Notes: generated from the letters alone by a model not told the origin. Positions 18,030-28,003 are shown, counted from the first letter of the stretch. The stretch is 32,421 nt of DNA from Novipirellula herctigrandis (GCA_007859835.1 SJPJ01000003.1:9086-41506), one strand, 5' to 3'. Program-made: numbers and translations.

Positions 18030-21000
18030 ATGAAGATCCATTCAAGGTTTGGACAGAATTTATTCGCTTGCAGCATGGTAGTAATCTTGCTTGCACAGGG
18101 ACACGCAATCGGTGCGGAACCTGGTCGTTGGACAATGTTGTCAGAGAATCCGGCAAACCACTGGCGAGATGCCTTTGTGACGGGAAACGGTCGGCACGGA
18201 ACGATGGTGATGGGGCATCCTGGGAAGGAAACCGTCATCTGTGTCCACGAAGAACTGTTCGTCTCGGCCTGGGACCGGGATGTCGAGTCCGTGGCCGATA
18301 TTGCCCACTTGCTTCCGGAGGTGCGAAAGCTGATTCGCGATGGAAAACCAGCCGATGCAGCAGAGTTGGCGGTTGAAGCCGTGCGGAAGCAAAATGAACC
18401 CCGAGGCGTTACGAATGACGGATGGCCAGTGGTCCCTCATCCCGCTTTCGATCTGGATATCCAATTCGAAAGTTCTGGCCCGGCGACGGATTACCAACGG
18501 CAACTCAACCTGGAAACCGGAGAGGCCTTTTCGCAGTGGGCGGATACGGCCAAGGGAGTCGAACAAAGAGTGTTTTCATCGCAAACACACAATCTCAACG
18601 TCGTGGAACTGCGTGCCACGGGAGATCAGAAACTAAATTTGGCACTTCGCTTGGCCGAAAGGCCGGGCCGCATCGACAAGAACAAACCGAAGCACCGGAA
18701 CGTTGAGATGAATGGGGCCTTCAACTCCATTACCACGGACGCCGCCCCCGGATGGCTTTTCTACCACGCGGATTATGCGTTGGATCGCGGTGGCTACGAG
18801 GGTGTCGCTCGAGTCACCACCGTTGGGGGAACCACGGTGCAAGACGATGAGACTTTGCAGATCCAAGACGCGGATCGTGTCTTGATCCTGATCCGAATCC
18901 AACCACTGGAAGACGGCAAGGTCTCACAAAAGAAAATGATCCAACAGGAACTCAAAGCGTTGCCCAATGACTATGAGTCACTCCTGAAGCCGCATGCTGA
19001 TAAACACGGAGAGATGTTCCGACGCGTGACGCTGGACCTTGGTTGCGAAAAGCAATGGCGCGAGGAATCGACCGAAAAGCTCCTCGCAGACATCCACACC
19101 AATGGCGTGACGCCTCGTTTCCTGGAAGCCATCCATGCGATGGGCCGCTACCTGCTGATTTCCACCAGCGGAAAGTACCCGGCTCCGCTGCAAGGTATTT
19201 GGGGAGCCGATTGGCGGGCCTCTTGGGGAGGAAGCTTTACGACCAATTCGAATGTGAACTTGGCGATCTCTTCGTTCGGAATGGGAAACCTTCCCGAGAT
19301 CGCCGAGGGTTACTATGGTTACATCGAACGTCAACTGCCGGGTTGGCGTGCGAACGCGAAAAAATACCTAGGGTGTCGCGGCATACTCGCTTCTCTAAAC
19401 ATGGACCCTGAAACGGGTTATGAGACACATTTTCATGCCCAACACCCCGTTCTCTATTGGGTTGGAGGAACGGGGTGGAACATTCGGCCGCTTTATGACT
19501 TTGCTCTGCTTAGCGGCGATGATGCCTTCATGAAGGAAAAGGTCCTACCGCTCTATCTTGAACTCGGGCTCTTCTACGAAGATTACTTGGTCAAGGGAGA
19601 GGACGGGATCTACGACGTCATTCCCAGTCAATCACCAGAGAATGATCCGGGTGGAAAACGTGGCGAGCGGTTAACAGAAAACAGCACCTTCAGTGTGGCA
19701 GTGGCCCGTGAAACCTTTTCGATTCTTTTGGAGCTGGGCAAACAATTTGATCTTCCCGCGGATGACATTGCCAAGTGGAAAGAGATTCACGACCATCTGC
19801 CTGCCTACCGCATCAATCAAGATGGAGCCTTAGCCGAATGGATTCCCGAGCAATACAAGGATAACTATTCGCACCGTCACAACTCCCATCTGTATCCTGT
19901 TTATCCCGGGATGGAATTAGTGGAACCGACAGCGAATCCGGCACTGGATAAGGCCGTGCGAGTAGCCCTGGAAAAGCGATGTAACTTTGATACGACCTCA
20001 GCCCATGGGTTGATGCATGCTGCCTTGATGGCTTCTCGGCTTCGAGATGTGGAAAAGGTCCGCACGAACCTCGACCGGTTTTCCCGGCGTCAGTATCTCT
20101 CAGACAGTTTCGTCACTTCCCACAACCCCAACCACGGCGTCTATAACCTGGATGCGGCCCTAAGTCTGCCGCGTCTTCTGATGGAGATGCTGGTGTTTTC
20201 ACGCCCCAGTTATATTCGATTGATGCCGGGCTGGCCGGAGGAATATGCCGATGGGACGATGACCGGCATATTGGTCCGTGGCGGACACAAGATCGATGTC
20301 ACTTGGGCCGATGGGAAACTGAAATCGGCGGTTCTCTACGCGGGAAAGGATGGTCCCTGCGAGATCCATTATCGCGATGCCAGCCAGACGCTGGAGCTAA
20401 AGGCAGGAGAGATCTATCACATGGATGGATCGCTAGCGACATCGACCGCTTCGGCTCAGAACAACGTGGATGAAACACAGAAAAGCACCGCCGACACATT
20501 GGATCAAGATGCCGAACTTCGTGGCGACATCATTTACTCCACGGGTTTCGATACTGACGACTGGCTCGAGGACTGGGACCATGCAGGTCATCGCGATTCA
20601 ATGAACATCGTTGACCCGAACGAGATCAATGGAATTCCGCCGCTCAAGCTGCACGGCAAATCAACTGGTAACGTGCTGCAGGTGACGATAGCCAAAGATG
20701 GGCATTATGGTTGTGGACCGCAATTCATGTTTGATCGACATTTAGGTTACCGGCCCAAAGAAATGTACGCCCGGTTCGATTGCTGCTTTGCCGAAGACTT
20801 CGTCGGCTATGGTGGCAAGGCGCCCGGTTGGGGCGGGACGGAAAAGTCAGGCTGGGGCGGCAAACCGTCGGACGGCTTTAATGGCTGGTCCGCGCGCGGC
20901 GGAATCCATACGAACCGCGACGGCACACTGGCCATGAGCTACTACACCTATCATGCACTGATGCCAGGCAAGTACGGCGACTCGTTTCGCTGGAGCGGTG

Positions 21001-21296
21001 ATGCTGCGAAAATCGTACCGGGCCGTTGGTACTGTATTGAGCAGTACTGCAAGATCAACTCGCCCGGTGAAAGCGACGGTGTGCTACGTGCGTGGGTCGA
21101 CGGGCGATTGGTGTTGGACAAGACCGACGTGCAGATGCGAAAGACAGATAAATTGGGGCTAAAGTTCTATTGGCTGAACTACTACTTCGGCGGCAAAGGG
21201 GTCTCATCGCAAGCACGGCACGTCTATCTCGATAACATGGCATTCGCCACCGACAACCGTCTGAATGCATTGGGGCAAAGCAAGACGGACAAGTAG
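18030..21296 (+). CDS. Secreted GH95 alpha-L-fucosidase fused to a PL14-like C-terminal domain
   Basis: A 1088-residue protein, much longer than the roughly 750-800 residues of a plain GH95 enzyme. ATG 18030 gives a signal peptide (MVVILLAQGHAIGA). Residues about 35-800 are GH95: a beta domain, then an (alpha/alpha)6 barrel with Asn408 and Asn410 (NVN), Glu537 in a SPEN motif and Asp708, candidates for the Asn/Asn, Glu and Asp residues of Bifidobacterium AfcA. HRHNSHLYPVYPG is also characteristic. After a polar linker (about 800-828), residues about 830-1070 form a beta-rich domain with GKAPGWGG, GWSARGGI and YYTYHA, resembling PL14 / alginate-lyase-like jelly rolls; it may bind or cleave uronate-containing glycan. 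GH95 inverts alpha-1,2-fucosides or alpha-L-galactosides. The whole ORF is uninterrupted. Confidence 0.9.
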   Translation: MKIHSRFGQNLFACSMVVILLAQGHAIGAEPGRWTMLSENPANHWRDAFVTGNGRHGTMVMGHPGKETVICVHEELFVSAWDRDVESVADIAHLLPEVRKLIRDGKPADAAELAVEAVRKQNEPRGVTNDGWPVVPHPAFDLDIQFESSGPATDYQRQLNLETGEAFSQWADTAKGVEQRVFSSQTHNLNVVELRATGDQKLNLALRLAERPGRIDKNKPKHRNVEMNGAFNSITTDAAPGWLFYHADYALDRGGYEGVARVTTVGGTTVQDDETLQIQDADRVLILIRIQPLEDGKVSQKKMIQQELKALPNDYESLLKPHADKHGEMFRRVTLDLGCEKQWREESTEKLLADIHTNGVTPRFLEAIHAMGRYLLISTSGKYPAPLQGIWGADWRASWGGSFTTNSNVNLAISSFGMGNLPEIAEGYYGYIERQLPGWRANAKKYLGCRGILASLNMDPETGYETHFHAQHPVLYWVGGTGWNIRPLYDFALLSGDDAFMKEKVLPLYLELGLFYEDYLVKGEDGIYDVIPSQSPENDPGGKRGERLTENSTFSVAVARETFSILLELGKQFDLPADDIAKWKEIHDHLPAYRINQDGALAEWIPEQYKDNYSHRHNSHLYPVYPGMELVEPTANPALDKAVRVALEKRCNFDTTSAHGLMHAALMASRLRDVEKVRTNLDRFSRRQYLSDSFVTSHNPNHGVYNLDAALSLPRLLMEMLVFSRPSYIRLMPGWPEEYADGTMTGILVRGGHKIDVTWADGKLKSAVLYAGKDGPCEIHYRDASQTLELKAGEIYHMDGSLATSTASAQNNVDETQKSTADTLDQDAELRGDIIYSTGFDTDDWLEDWDHAGHRDSMNIVDPNEINGIPPLKLHGKSTGNVLQVTIAKDGHYGCGPQFMFDRHLGYRPKEMYARFDCCFAEDFVGYGGKAPGWGGTEKSGWGGKPSDGFNGWSARGGIHTNRDGTLAMSYYTYHALMPGKYGDSFRWSGDAAKIVPGRWYCIEQYCKINSPGESDGVLRAWVDGRLVLDKTDVQMRKTDKLGLKFYWLNYYFGGKGVSSQARHVYLDNMAFATDNRLNALGQSKTDK

Positions 21297-21436
21297 CCAT
21301 TCACCTTCGCACCGGCCAATCTTTCACTGACAAAAAACTGTTAAACTCGTCCAACATGAAACCTCGTGTGGCGGACAATTGATCGAGTCGAAACGATCCT
21401 CCATCCGGCATTTCTGAAACTGACAGGAGCCCTATC

Positions 21437-23158
21437 ATGCGAAACCAACTTGCTGTCCTTCTGATCCTCGCAACCAATGCAATTGCCGTGCAGGTTGCTG
21501 ATGGCCAAGTTGCATCCGATCGAATCGAGTCGATTGGACTATTCAAGAATGGGCTTGCCTACGTTACACGGGAAATTGAAATTGATCGGCGTGGCGAGTC
21601 AATCTTGGCCAAAGTTCCTCGCCCAGCCCACGGGTCGTTTTGGGTCGAATCGCCCGCCGGAATCCAGATCGATGTACGTGTAACCCAGTGTGAGATTCCG
21701 CCCGCGGAAGAAACCGTGCGTCTCGCAAACACCCTCGAAGGGTCCGAAGTCACAGCCTACTTCAAGGCTGAGGAACTGCCGGCCGTCTCAGGAACAATCA
21801 CCCTGGTCGAGTCCGAGAACAAAACAGACGCCTCTCGTTTTAGCAGCAACTACGAAGCGGCTACTCAGCGATTCGGTTGGTATTCCTACCAACACAATCG
21901 AAACTTCAACCAACCTTTGGCGAGTCAGCCAACTCCGTTTCGTTGCCTTACGGTCAAGACCGAGGAGGGCCCCATCCTGCTCGAACCGGCCCTCATCTCG
22001 CACGTCGTCGCAAGGGGCAAGGACGGCTCAAGTGCGATCCTGTCCGGCAGCACATTGGCGACTCTCATCACAACTCCACAGAAGACACGTTGCCCGGCCA
22101 TGGTCTTTGACGTGAAGGATCCCGGCTCCGCGAAAAAAATCACGCTCCACGTCTCGTATCTAACGAAGGGGATCGCCTGGGCACCGAGTTACAGGATTGA
22201 CCTGAATGATAAAAAGAAGCTGACGCTTGTGCAAAAATCGATCATCAAAAACGAACTGGGGGATATCCGTGACGCCGAGTTTTTCCTGATCACCGGCTTC
22301 CCGTCGCTTGAGTTTAGCAGTGTCGTCTCGCCTCTCTCTTTGGAGACAACCTGGATCCAGTTCTTCGAACAACTTCGTGCAGCCAGCAATCCCAACAACG
22401 GTTCGCCGCATGTCATGACCCAGCAGGCCGTCATGCACAATTCTTATCAACCAACGGTGGCCTCACCAACCTTGCCGACCAATCCTTCTGGTGAAGGCCC
22501 TGACCTACACTACCACTCGATCGGTCGACGCTCGCTTGCATTGGGCGATTCGCTGACTGTCACACTCCCCGAAGTCGAAACCGACTACAGCCGGATCGTC
22601 CAATGGATCGTGCCCGACAACCGTGACCATCGCGGCCACATCCAGATCAATCGCAATGACGAGAACACAGAGAAGTGGCACGGCGTGGCGTGGGATTCGA
22701 TTCAGTTCAAGAACCCGCTGGACCGTCCGATGACAACCGGACCTGCAATGGTCGTCACCGATGGCAAGGTTCTCGGTCAACGCACCAGCTACTTTGTCAG
22801 CCCAGGCGAACCGACCGTGCAACACATCACAAAGGCCTTGAGCATTCGCACCCTCACGAGCGAGCAGGAAGAGCCCGATACTCGCAAGGTCGTCTACATT
22901 GGCGGAAACGACTACCACGACGCTCATGTCAAAGGGTTGCTGACCGTACGCAACCAGCGCGCCGAAGAGATCGAACTCGTCATCCGCCGCCGCTTCTCCG
23001 GCAAAGTGCTCGAAGCAGACGAAGATCCAAAGTGCCACTTGCTAGCCGAAGGCGTCTATAGCATCAATCAACGGAACGAACTGATCTGGACTCTCAAACT
23101 CAAGCCGGGCGAAGAAAAGCTGTTCAACTACAAGTACAGCGTGCTGATTGATCGGTAA
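21437..23158 (+). CDS. Secreted DUF4139-family protein
   Basis: A 573-residue exported protein with a signal peptide (residues 1-24, ending VADGQ). The first part (GLFKNGLAYVTREIEI) corresponds to the N-terminal region of DUF4139 proteins, and SYLTKGIAWAPSYRIDL plus the C-terminal KPGEEKLFNYKYSVLI are characteristic of DUF4139 itself. These proteins are sometimes named mucoidy inhibitor MuiA-like, but no biochemical activity is established. No catalytic motif is obvious. A central insert of about 50 residues is rich in Gln, Asn, Ser and Pro. It lies between GH95 (140 bp upstream) and a GH29 gene (118 bp downstream), on the same strand, so it probably belongs to the same response. It could be an envelope or adhesion component. 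Confidence 0.75.
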   Translation: MRNQLAVLLILATNAIAVQVADGQVASDRIESIGLFKNGLAYVTREIEIDRRGESILAKVPRPAHGSFWVESPAGIQIDVRVTQCEIPPAEETVRLANTLEGSEVTAYFKAEELPAVSGTITLVESENKTDASRFSSNYEAATQRFGWYSYQHNRNFNQPLASQPTPFRCLTVKTEEGPILLEPALISHVVARGKDGSSAILSGSTLATLITTPQKTRCPAMVFDVKDPGSAKKITLHVSYLTKGIAWAPSYRIDLNDKKKLTLVQKSIIKNELGDIRDAEFFLITGFPSLEFSSVVSPLSLETTWIQFFEQLRAASNPNNGSPHVMTQQAVMHNSYQPTVASPTLPTNPSGEGPDLHYHSIGRRSLALGDSLTVTLPEVETDYSRIVQWIVPDNRDHRGHIQINRNDENTEKWHGVAWDSIQFKNPLDRPMTTGPAMVVTDGKVLGQRTSYFVSPGEPTVQHITKALSIRTLTSEQEEPDTRKVVYIGGNDYHDAHVKGLLTVRNQRAEEIELVIRRRFSGKVLEADEDPKCHLLAEGVYSINQRNELIWTLKLKPGEEKLFNYKYSVLIDR

Positions 23159-23276
23159 GCTAGACACGTACCCATACATTCAAAAAACTCAGCCGAGCAT
23201 CGGAACTTGGTTAAGGCTAATCGAACCGATCGAAACATGCTTTCGATGCTAAACATTATTACTACAACACATACTG

Positions 23277-24755
23277 ATGAAAAAACGAATCTCACTGTTG
23301 CTTTTCAGTCTCTTCGTCGCGACGACGATTCCCACATTAGCCCAGGAAGCGGATGAGACGCCGGATGCGTTCCAACCGAACTGGAAATCGCTGGAAGCTT
23401 ATCAATGCCCCGAGTGGTTCCAGGACGCCAAATTCGGCATTTACGCCCACTGGGGACCCTATGTCGTTCCGGCCCATAAATCGGAGTGGTACTCGCACTA
23501 CATGTACTTCAACTACCGCAAACGCCAAGAAGAAGTGTACGGCCCGTTGAAAGATTTTGGGTACAAAGACTTCATCCCCGATTTTACCGGTGAAAAATTT
23601 GACGCGCAAGAATGGGCCAAGCTCTACAAAAGAGCTGGTGCCAAATTTGCTGGCCCGGTCGCCGAACATGCTGATGGATTCACCATGTGGGACAGCGAAC
23701 TGACCGAATGGGACTCGATGCAAATGGGGCCGAAACGCGACGTGGTCGGCGAATTGGAAAAGGCTGTCCGCGAACAGGGAATGAAGTTCGTCACGACGTT
23801 TCATCACCAATGGCTCTGGGGGTGGTATCCGACCTACGACGAAACGACTGACGCTTCGGATCCGAAATATTCGGGGCTCTACGGACCGAAAGTCGAAAAA
23901 GGCCAATTCACCAATACGGCCGTTCGCGATAAACCCTTCTGCCAACTTTGGCAAGAGAAAGTCGATGAGGTCGTTGAAAAATATCACCCCGACATGATCT
24001 GGTTCGATACCCGAACGAACTTGATCCAAGAGCCATATCGTTTGAAAATGGCAGCCAATTTTTATAACAGCGGGCTGGAAGATAATCGCGATGTCATTTT
24101 GACCTACAAGAACCAGGACATGATGCCGGGCACAGGCACGTTCAATATGGAACGAAGTCGAATGCGCGAGATCAATCCCGACCCTTGGCAAACCGACACG
24201 TCGATCGCCAGTAATTCTTGGGGATACGTCGAAGGGCTAAAATACTATAGCACTCAACGTTTGCTTCAGGATCTGGTCGACATCGTTTCGAAAAACGGCT
24301 GCGTCCTATTAAACATCGCGCCGCGAGCCGACGGCACGATCCCACAAGAGCAGGTCCGTCGACTACATGCGATGGGCGATTGGCTCAACATCAACGGTGA
24401 AGCGATCTACGCGACCCGGCCTTGGAAATCGTTCGGCGAAGGTCCAGCGATCATCCCGGAAGGACACCTGGCTGACTTGCACTTTGAAGGATTCAGTGCC
24501 GAAGACATTCGCTTCACACAATCGAAAGACGGCAAGTCGCTATATGTGATCTGTCTTGACATGCCCGAATCGGGCAAACTGATCGTCAAGTCGCTCGGTT
24601 CCGATGCCGGTCTGCTTGATAAGACGCCGCAAGCGGTTTCGCTGCTTGGCTCCGATGCTGAAATTGAATGGGAAAGCGACGGAGAAGCGATGACCTTCGT
24701 CTTCCCAGAACCATTGCCCTGCGATCATCTTTACGCCTTTAAGATTAAGCTGTAA
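23277..24755 (+). CDS. Secreted GH29 alpha-L-fucosidase (copy 2, altered His-His motif)
   Basis: A 492-residue exported GH29 protein with a signal peptide (residues 1-22, [16 protein letters not shown]). The YAHWGPY motif (His58) and the nucleophile Asp244 in MIWFDTR are conserved, as are the [15 protein letters not shown] block and [10 protein letters not shown]. However the His-His-Asp-Gly motif that contacts fucose in this family reads EHADGF (His131, Ala132), and residues after the nucleophile (TRTN) differ from the FGLD/YGFD of its neighbours. It is therefore probably a catalytically competent hydrolase with changed sugar recognition, perhaps for a sulfated or differently linked fucose. 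Copy 3 starts 88 bp downstream. Confidence 0.9.
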   Translation: MKKRISLLLFSLFVATTIPTLAQEADETPDAFQPNWKSLEAYQCPEWFQDAKFGIYAHWGPYVVPAHKSEWYSHYMYFNYRKRQEEVYGPLKDFGYKDFIPDFTGEKFDAQEWAKLYKRAGAKFAGPVAEHADGFTMWDSELTEWDSMQMGPKRDVVGELEKAVREQGMKFVTTFHHQWLWGWYPTYDETTDASDPKYSGLYGPKVEKGQFTNTAVRDKPFCQLWQEKVDEVVEKYHPDMIWFDTRTNLIQEPYRLKMAANFYNSGLEDNRDVILTYKNQDMMPGTGTFNMERSRMREINPDPWQTDTSIASNSWGYVEGLKYYSTQRLLQDLVDIVSKNGCVLLNIAPRADGTIPQEQVRRLHAMGDWLNINGEAIYATRPWKSFGEGPAIIPEGHLADLHFEGFSAEDIRFTQSKDGKSLYVICLDMPESGKLIVKSLGSDAGLLDKTPQAVSLLGSDAEIEWESDGEAMTFVFPEPLPCDHLYAFKIKL

Positions 24756-24843
24756 TCGTTCCCGATTACGACGCGCCGACATCGGCCATTGCTCTTTTCA
24801 TCGGAAACGCCTCCAACACGATGCAAGAAGATTGGAACGACAC

Positions 24844-26310
24844 GTGAAGACAACACAATCTCATTTTGTCGCTACGGGCATATGCATACTCTTCGTCGGA
24901 TTGATCGGCGGGGCACTTGCCCAAGAACCCCATGCGGCCCAAGGAGAGTCATTCCAGCTTGAACAATTGCAACGGCGGTTCGTTGACGACCGCTTCGGCA
25001 TGTTTATCTGTTACAACATCATGTCCTATGGGGCGAAGTGGGGAGAGGATGGTTATGACTGCTCTGGCTTCAATCCACAAAAGCTTGACTGCAACCAATG
25101 GGCCGATGCAGCAGCGTCCGCCGGCATGCGTTTCGGCCTGCTGACGACCAAGCATCACGAAGGCTTTTGTCTGTGGGATAGCGAATTCACTGACTATGAC
25201 GTCGCAGGATCTCCTTACAACAAAGACATCGTCAGGCAATACGTCGATGCCTTTCGTGCCAAAGCGCTTCGTATCGGTTTTTATTATTCGGTATGGGATA
25301 GCACGCACGGTATCAGCAAAGGCACGATCGGTCCCAAAGAGATCGCCTTTATTAAAGGACAGATCCGCGAGTTGCTTACCAACTATGGCGAGATCGACTA
25401 TTTTGTGATCGACGGTTGGTTCTGGAAAATGGGGCATCACGAAGTTCCATTCACGGAAATTCGTGAGTTCATACGCGAGTTACAACCGGAGTGTCTCGTC
25501 ACCGACCATACGCACCTTCAGGCAGTCTATCACGTCGACATCCCGTACTTCGAAGGACCGTTTGGTGCCTTTCCCGCTGCAGGAAACGCAATGCCCTCTG
25601 CCTTGGGGCACTGCAGCGTCAAGGGGAACGGCTGGTTTTGGGGCCCAGAAACTCCTCAAGGTCTTAAGCCTGGCGAGAACGCTCAGTCGATTGTCACCAA
25701 GCTGAAAACATTAGAGAGTCGTTACTGCAACTTCATGCTCAACTGCATGCCCAATCGCGATGGATTGCTGGACCCACTCTACATTGATTTACTCGCAGAG
25801 ATCGGCACGCTTTGGAAACCCGATCTCGATCGTCCACCACTTCCCGCTCAAAATCCACTGCCGGTATATTCGATTCCAATTGAAAACGTCGCGGCGAGCA
25901 GTGGGGATCCGGAGGCCTTAATCGATGCCTGCCAACATGGCACGGAGCACGTTCATTGGATTTCCGATGGGAACATGCCACAGACGATTACGCTGGATCT
26001 AGGCACTGTCTATAAAGGCGTGGATGCCGTTACCATTGTCCCGAATCACCGATGTAAACCTAGTCCAGAGTCCGCCTTGGAAGAAGGCAATGTCACGAAG
26101 CTCAATGTGTTTGCCGGTGTAGATAAAGCAGCCATGACACTCGTTGCGGCGAGGAGTTACACGCCGGACGCTAAACCCCGGCATGTCACGTTTGTTGCTC
26201 AGCCGACTCGCTACATAAAACTCGAGATTCTGGAGTCTCACGGTTCAAATACGATCATTGCGGAATTAGCGGTCGGAGGATCCAAGCAAAAGCCGCTCGC
26301 ATCACGCTAG
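24844..26310 (+). CDS. Secreted divergent GH29-like protein with C-terminal discoidin-like domain (copy 3)
   Basis: A 488-residue exported protein from a different GH29 branch. The GTG at 24844 is chosen because GGA lies upstream and the product starts directly with a signal peptide ([14 protein letters not shown]); a TTG at 24832 is an alternative. The barrel has KHHEGF (His104-His105) and a candidate nucleophile Asp190 in YFVIDGW. Where related enzymes have His in a FGLFIHFG motif, this one reads FGMFICYN (Cys56). The [19 protein letters not shown] block corresponds to the GH29 barrel end. Residues about 360-480 ([28 protein letters not shown]) look like an F5/8-type-C/discoidin sandwich that could bind sugar. 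Likely an exo-fucosidase-like enzyme with changed specificity or weakened activity. Confidence 0.8.
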   Translation: MKTTQSHFVATGICILFVGLIGGALAQEPHAAQGESFQLEQLQRRFVDDRFGMFICYNIMSYGAKWGEDGYDCSGFNPQKLDCNQWADAAASAGMRFGLLTTKHHEGFCLWDSEFTDYDVAGSPYNKDIVRQYVDAFRAKALRIGFYYSVWDSTHGISKGTIGPKEIAFIKGQIRELLTNYGEIDYFVIDGWFWKMGHHEVPFTEIREFIRELQPECLVTDHTHLQAVYHVDIPYFEGPFGAFPAAGNAMPSALGHCSVKGNGWFWGPETPQGLKPGENAQSIVTKLKTLESRYCNFMLNCMPNRDGLLDPLYIDLLAEIGTLWKPDLDRPPLPAQNPLPVYSIPIENVAASSGDPEALIDACQHGTEHVHWISDGNMPQTITLDLGTVYKGVDAVTIVPNHRCKPSPESALEEGNVTKLNVFAGVDKAAMTLVAARSYTPDAKPRHVTFVAQPTRYIKLEILESHGSNTIIAELAVGGSKQKPLASR

Positions 26311-26369
26311 AAATCTGACGAATCCCACTACCGAAATCGGACACCATTTTTCCGAACGATATTAATGCC

Positions 26370-27860
26370 ATGAGAAGAGTTAGACCTTTATCGATCGTTG
26401 TATGCATTGCAGCCCTTAGCTTATCAAGTCTGAGTGGTTGGGCAGAAGAATTCCGCTATGAACCGAAGTGGGAGTCCATTCGCAGCAAATATGAAGTGCC
26501 CGAATGGTTCATGGACGCCAAGTTCGGCATCTTTTTGCATTGGGGCCCTTATGCCGTACCGGCTTATATGTCGGAAAAGTATGCCCCGGGAATGTACGAT
26601 CCCAAATGGAACAAGGGCGGCATGAATGCATTCAGCCATCACCAAGAGAACTATGGCGATCCTTCGAAATTCGGGTACAAGGACTTTGTCCCTAGGTTCA
26701 AGGCAGAGAAGTTTGATGCCAAACAATGGGCGACGTTATTCAATCAAGCCGGGGCTAGGTACGTGGTACCGGTTGCTGAACACCACGACGGTTTTGCCAT
26801 GTACGCCTCCAAACACACGCGTTGGAATGTGGCCGACATGGGGCCCAAGAAAGACGTGATGCGTCTGCTGGCTGACGCTTGCCGCGCGGAAGGCATGAAG
26901 TTTGGGGCCTCCACCCACTTCGCCCTGAACCGCAGCTACTACAGGACGACCGATCCTAATTGGGACACCTGCGATCCTCAATACGCCGATCTCTACTGGT
27001 TTAATGTTCCCAAAGATTCTAAACCGAGTCCTCTATTCCTGGATCTTTGGTGGAAACGAACAACCGATATCATCGATCAATATCATCCCGATGTACTGTG
27101 GTTCGACTACGGTTTTGATAAACCCGGATGGGAGTCCGTGCACAAGGAAATTTTGGCCTATTACTACAACAAGGGCTTGGAGTGGAACAAGGGCGTGGTC
27201 TTTCAGGATAAAAACATGAAGCACCACAATTTTCCTGAGGACCTCATTGTCTTGGATATCGAGCGAGGACGCATGTCGGATATTTCCAAAAACCCTTGGC
27301 AAACCGATACCTCCGTGGGTGAGATCTCGTGGGGATATATCAAGGACGAGAAATACAAATCATCGGATTATCTTTTGGATGAGTTAATCGACATTGTCAG
27401 TAAGAACGGTTGCTTGTTGCTCAACATTGGACCAAAGGCTGATGGAACGATCCCCGTCGAAGCTGAAGCCATTCTGGTCGACATGGGTGCTTGGCTGAAA
27501 GTGAACGGCGAGGCGATCTACGATACGCGGCCCTGGAAAATCTATGGTGAAGGACCGACCAAAGTCAGTAAGGGACATCACTCGGAAAAGAACAACAAAG
27601 ACTCCGGGCCCAAGGATATTCGTTTTACGACCAAAGGCGACGTGCTATTTGCAACTGCATTGGGATGGCCAAACGATGGCGTGTTCACCATTGAGACATT
27701 GGCAAGCGACAATCCTCACGAAAGTCGTGCAGTGAAATCTGTAGCATTGATCAGTGGCTCGAATCCCATCACTTGGGAACAAACACAGCAGGGACTGACC
27801 ATCAAGGTCCAGGGACAAAAACCTTGTGAGGCAGCCTATGCTTTCCGGATCACTTTTTAA
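26370..27860 (+). CDS. Secreted GH29 alpha-L-fucosidase (copy 4)
   Basis: A 496-residue exported GH29 enzyme with a signal peptide (residues about 1-25, VCIAALSLSSLSGWA). The FLHWGPY motif (His57), EHHDGF (His138-His139) and the nucleophile Asp246 in VLWFDYG are all intact, as are [19 protein letters not shown] and RPWKIYGEGP. It is closest in this window to copy 1, sharing SKFGIF/AKFGIF, FGYKD, FKAEKFD and the C-terminal beta domain. It should remove terminal alpha-L-fucose. Last gene of the co-oriented run; a hairpin 22 bp after its stop may end the transcript. It lies 59 bp after copy 3. Confidence 0.93.
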   Translation: MRRVRPLSIVVCIAALSLSSLSGWAEEFRYEPKWESIRSKYEVPEWFMDAKFGIFLHWGPYAVPAYMSEKYAPGMYDPKWNKGGMNAFSHHQENYGDPSKFGYKDFVPRFKAEKFDAKQWATLFNQAGARYVVPVAEHHDGFAMYASKHTRWNVADMGPKKDVMRLLADACRAEGMKFGASTHFALNRSYYRTTDPNWDTCDPQYADLYWFNVPKDSKPSPLFLDLWWKRTTDIIDQYHPDVLWFDYGFDKPGWESVHKEILAYYYNKGLEWNKGVVFQDKNMKHHNFPEDLIVLDIERGRMSDISKNPWQTDTSVGEISWGYIKDEKYKSSDYLLDELIDIVSKNGCLLLNIGPKADGTIPVEAEAILVDMGAWLKVNGEAIYDTRPWKIYGEGPTKVSKGHHSEKNNKDSGPKDIRFTTKGDVLFATALGWPNDGVFTIETLASDNPHESRAVKSVALISGSNPITWEQTQQGLTIKVQGQKPCEAAYAFRITF

Positions 27861-27881
27861 ATGTTGAACGCAGAATTCTTA

Positions 27882-27913
27882 ACAGGGAGGGATTCCGCTA
27901 CGGTCCCACCTGT
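27882..27913. terminator. Candidate bidirectional terminator between convergent GH29 and GH2 genes
   Basis: ACAGG plus GGGA on the left arm (27882-27892) pair with TCCC plus CCTGT on the right arm (27904-27913), with an 11-nt loop and a small internal bulge. It lies 22 bp after the GH29 stop, in a 143-bp gap between two genes that run toward each other. The tail TTTCGGTT is only partly T-rich, so efficiency is uncertain. Confidence 0.45.
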
Positions 27914-28003
27914 TTCGGTTCCATCTGAATCTAGCGCAGGCCGGATCGATGGTTGCAAACCAATGTCGTGAATATCCCGAGCTAGCGGGCCACTCGAGCG
28001 AGA

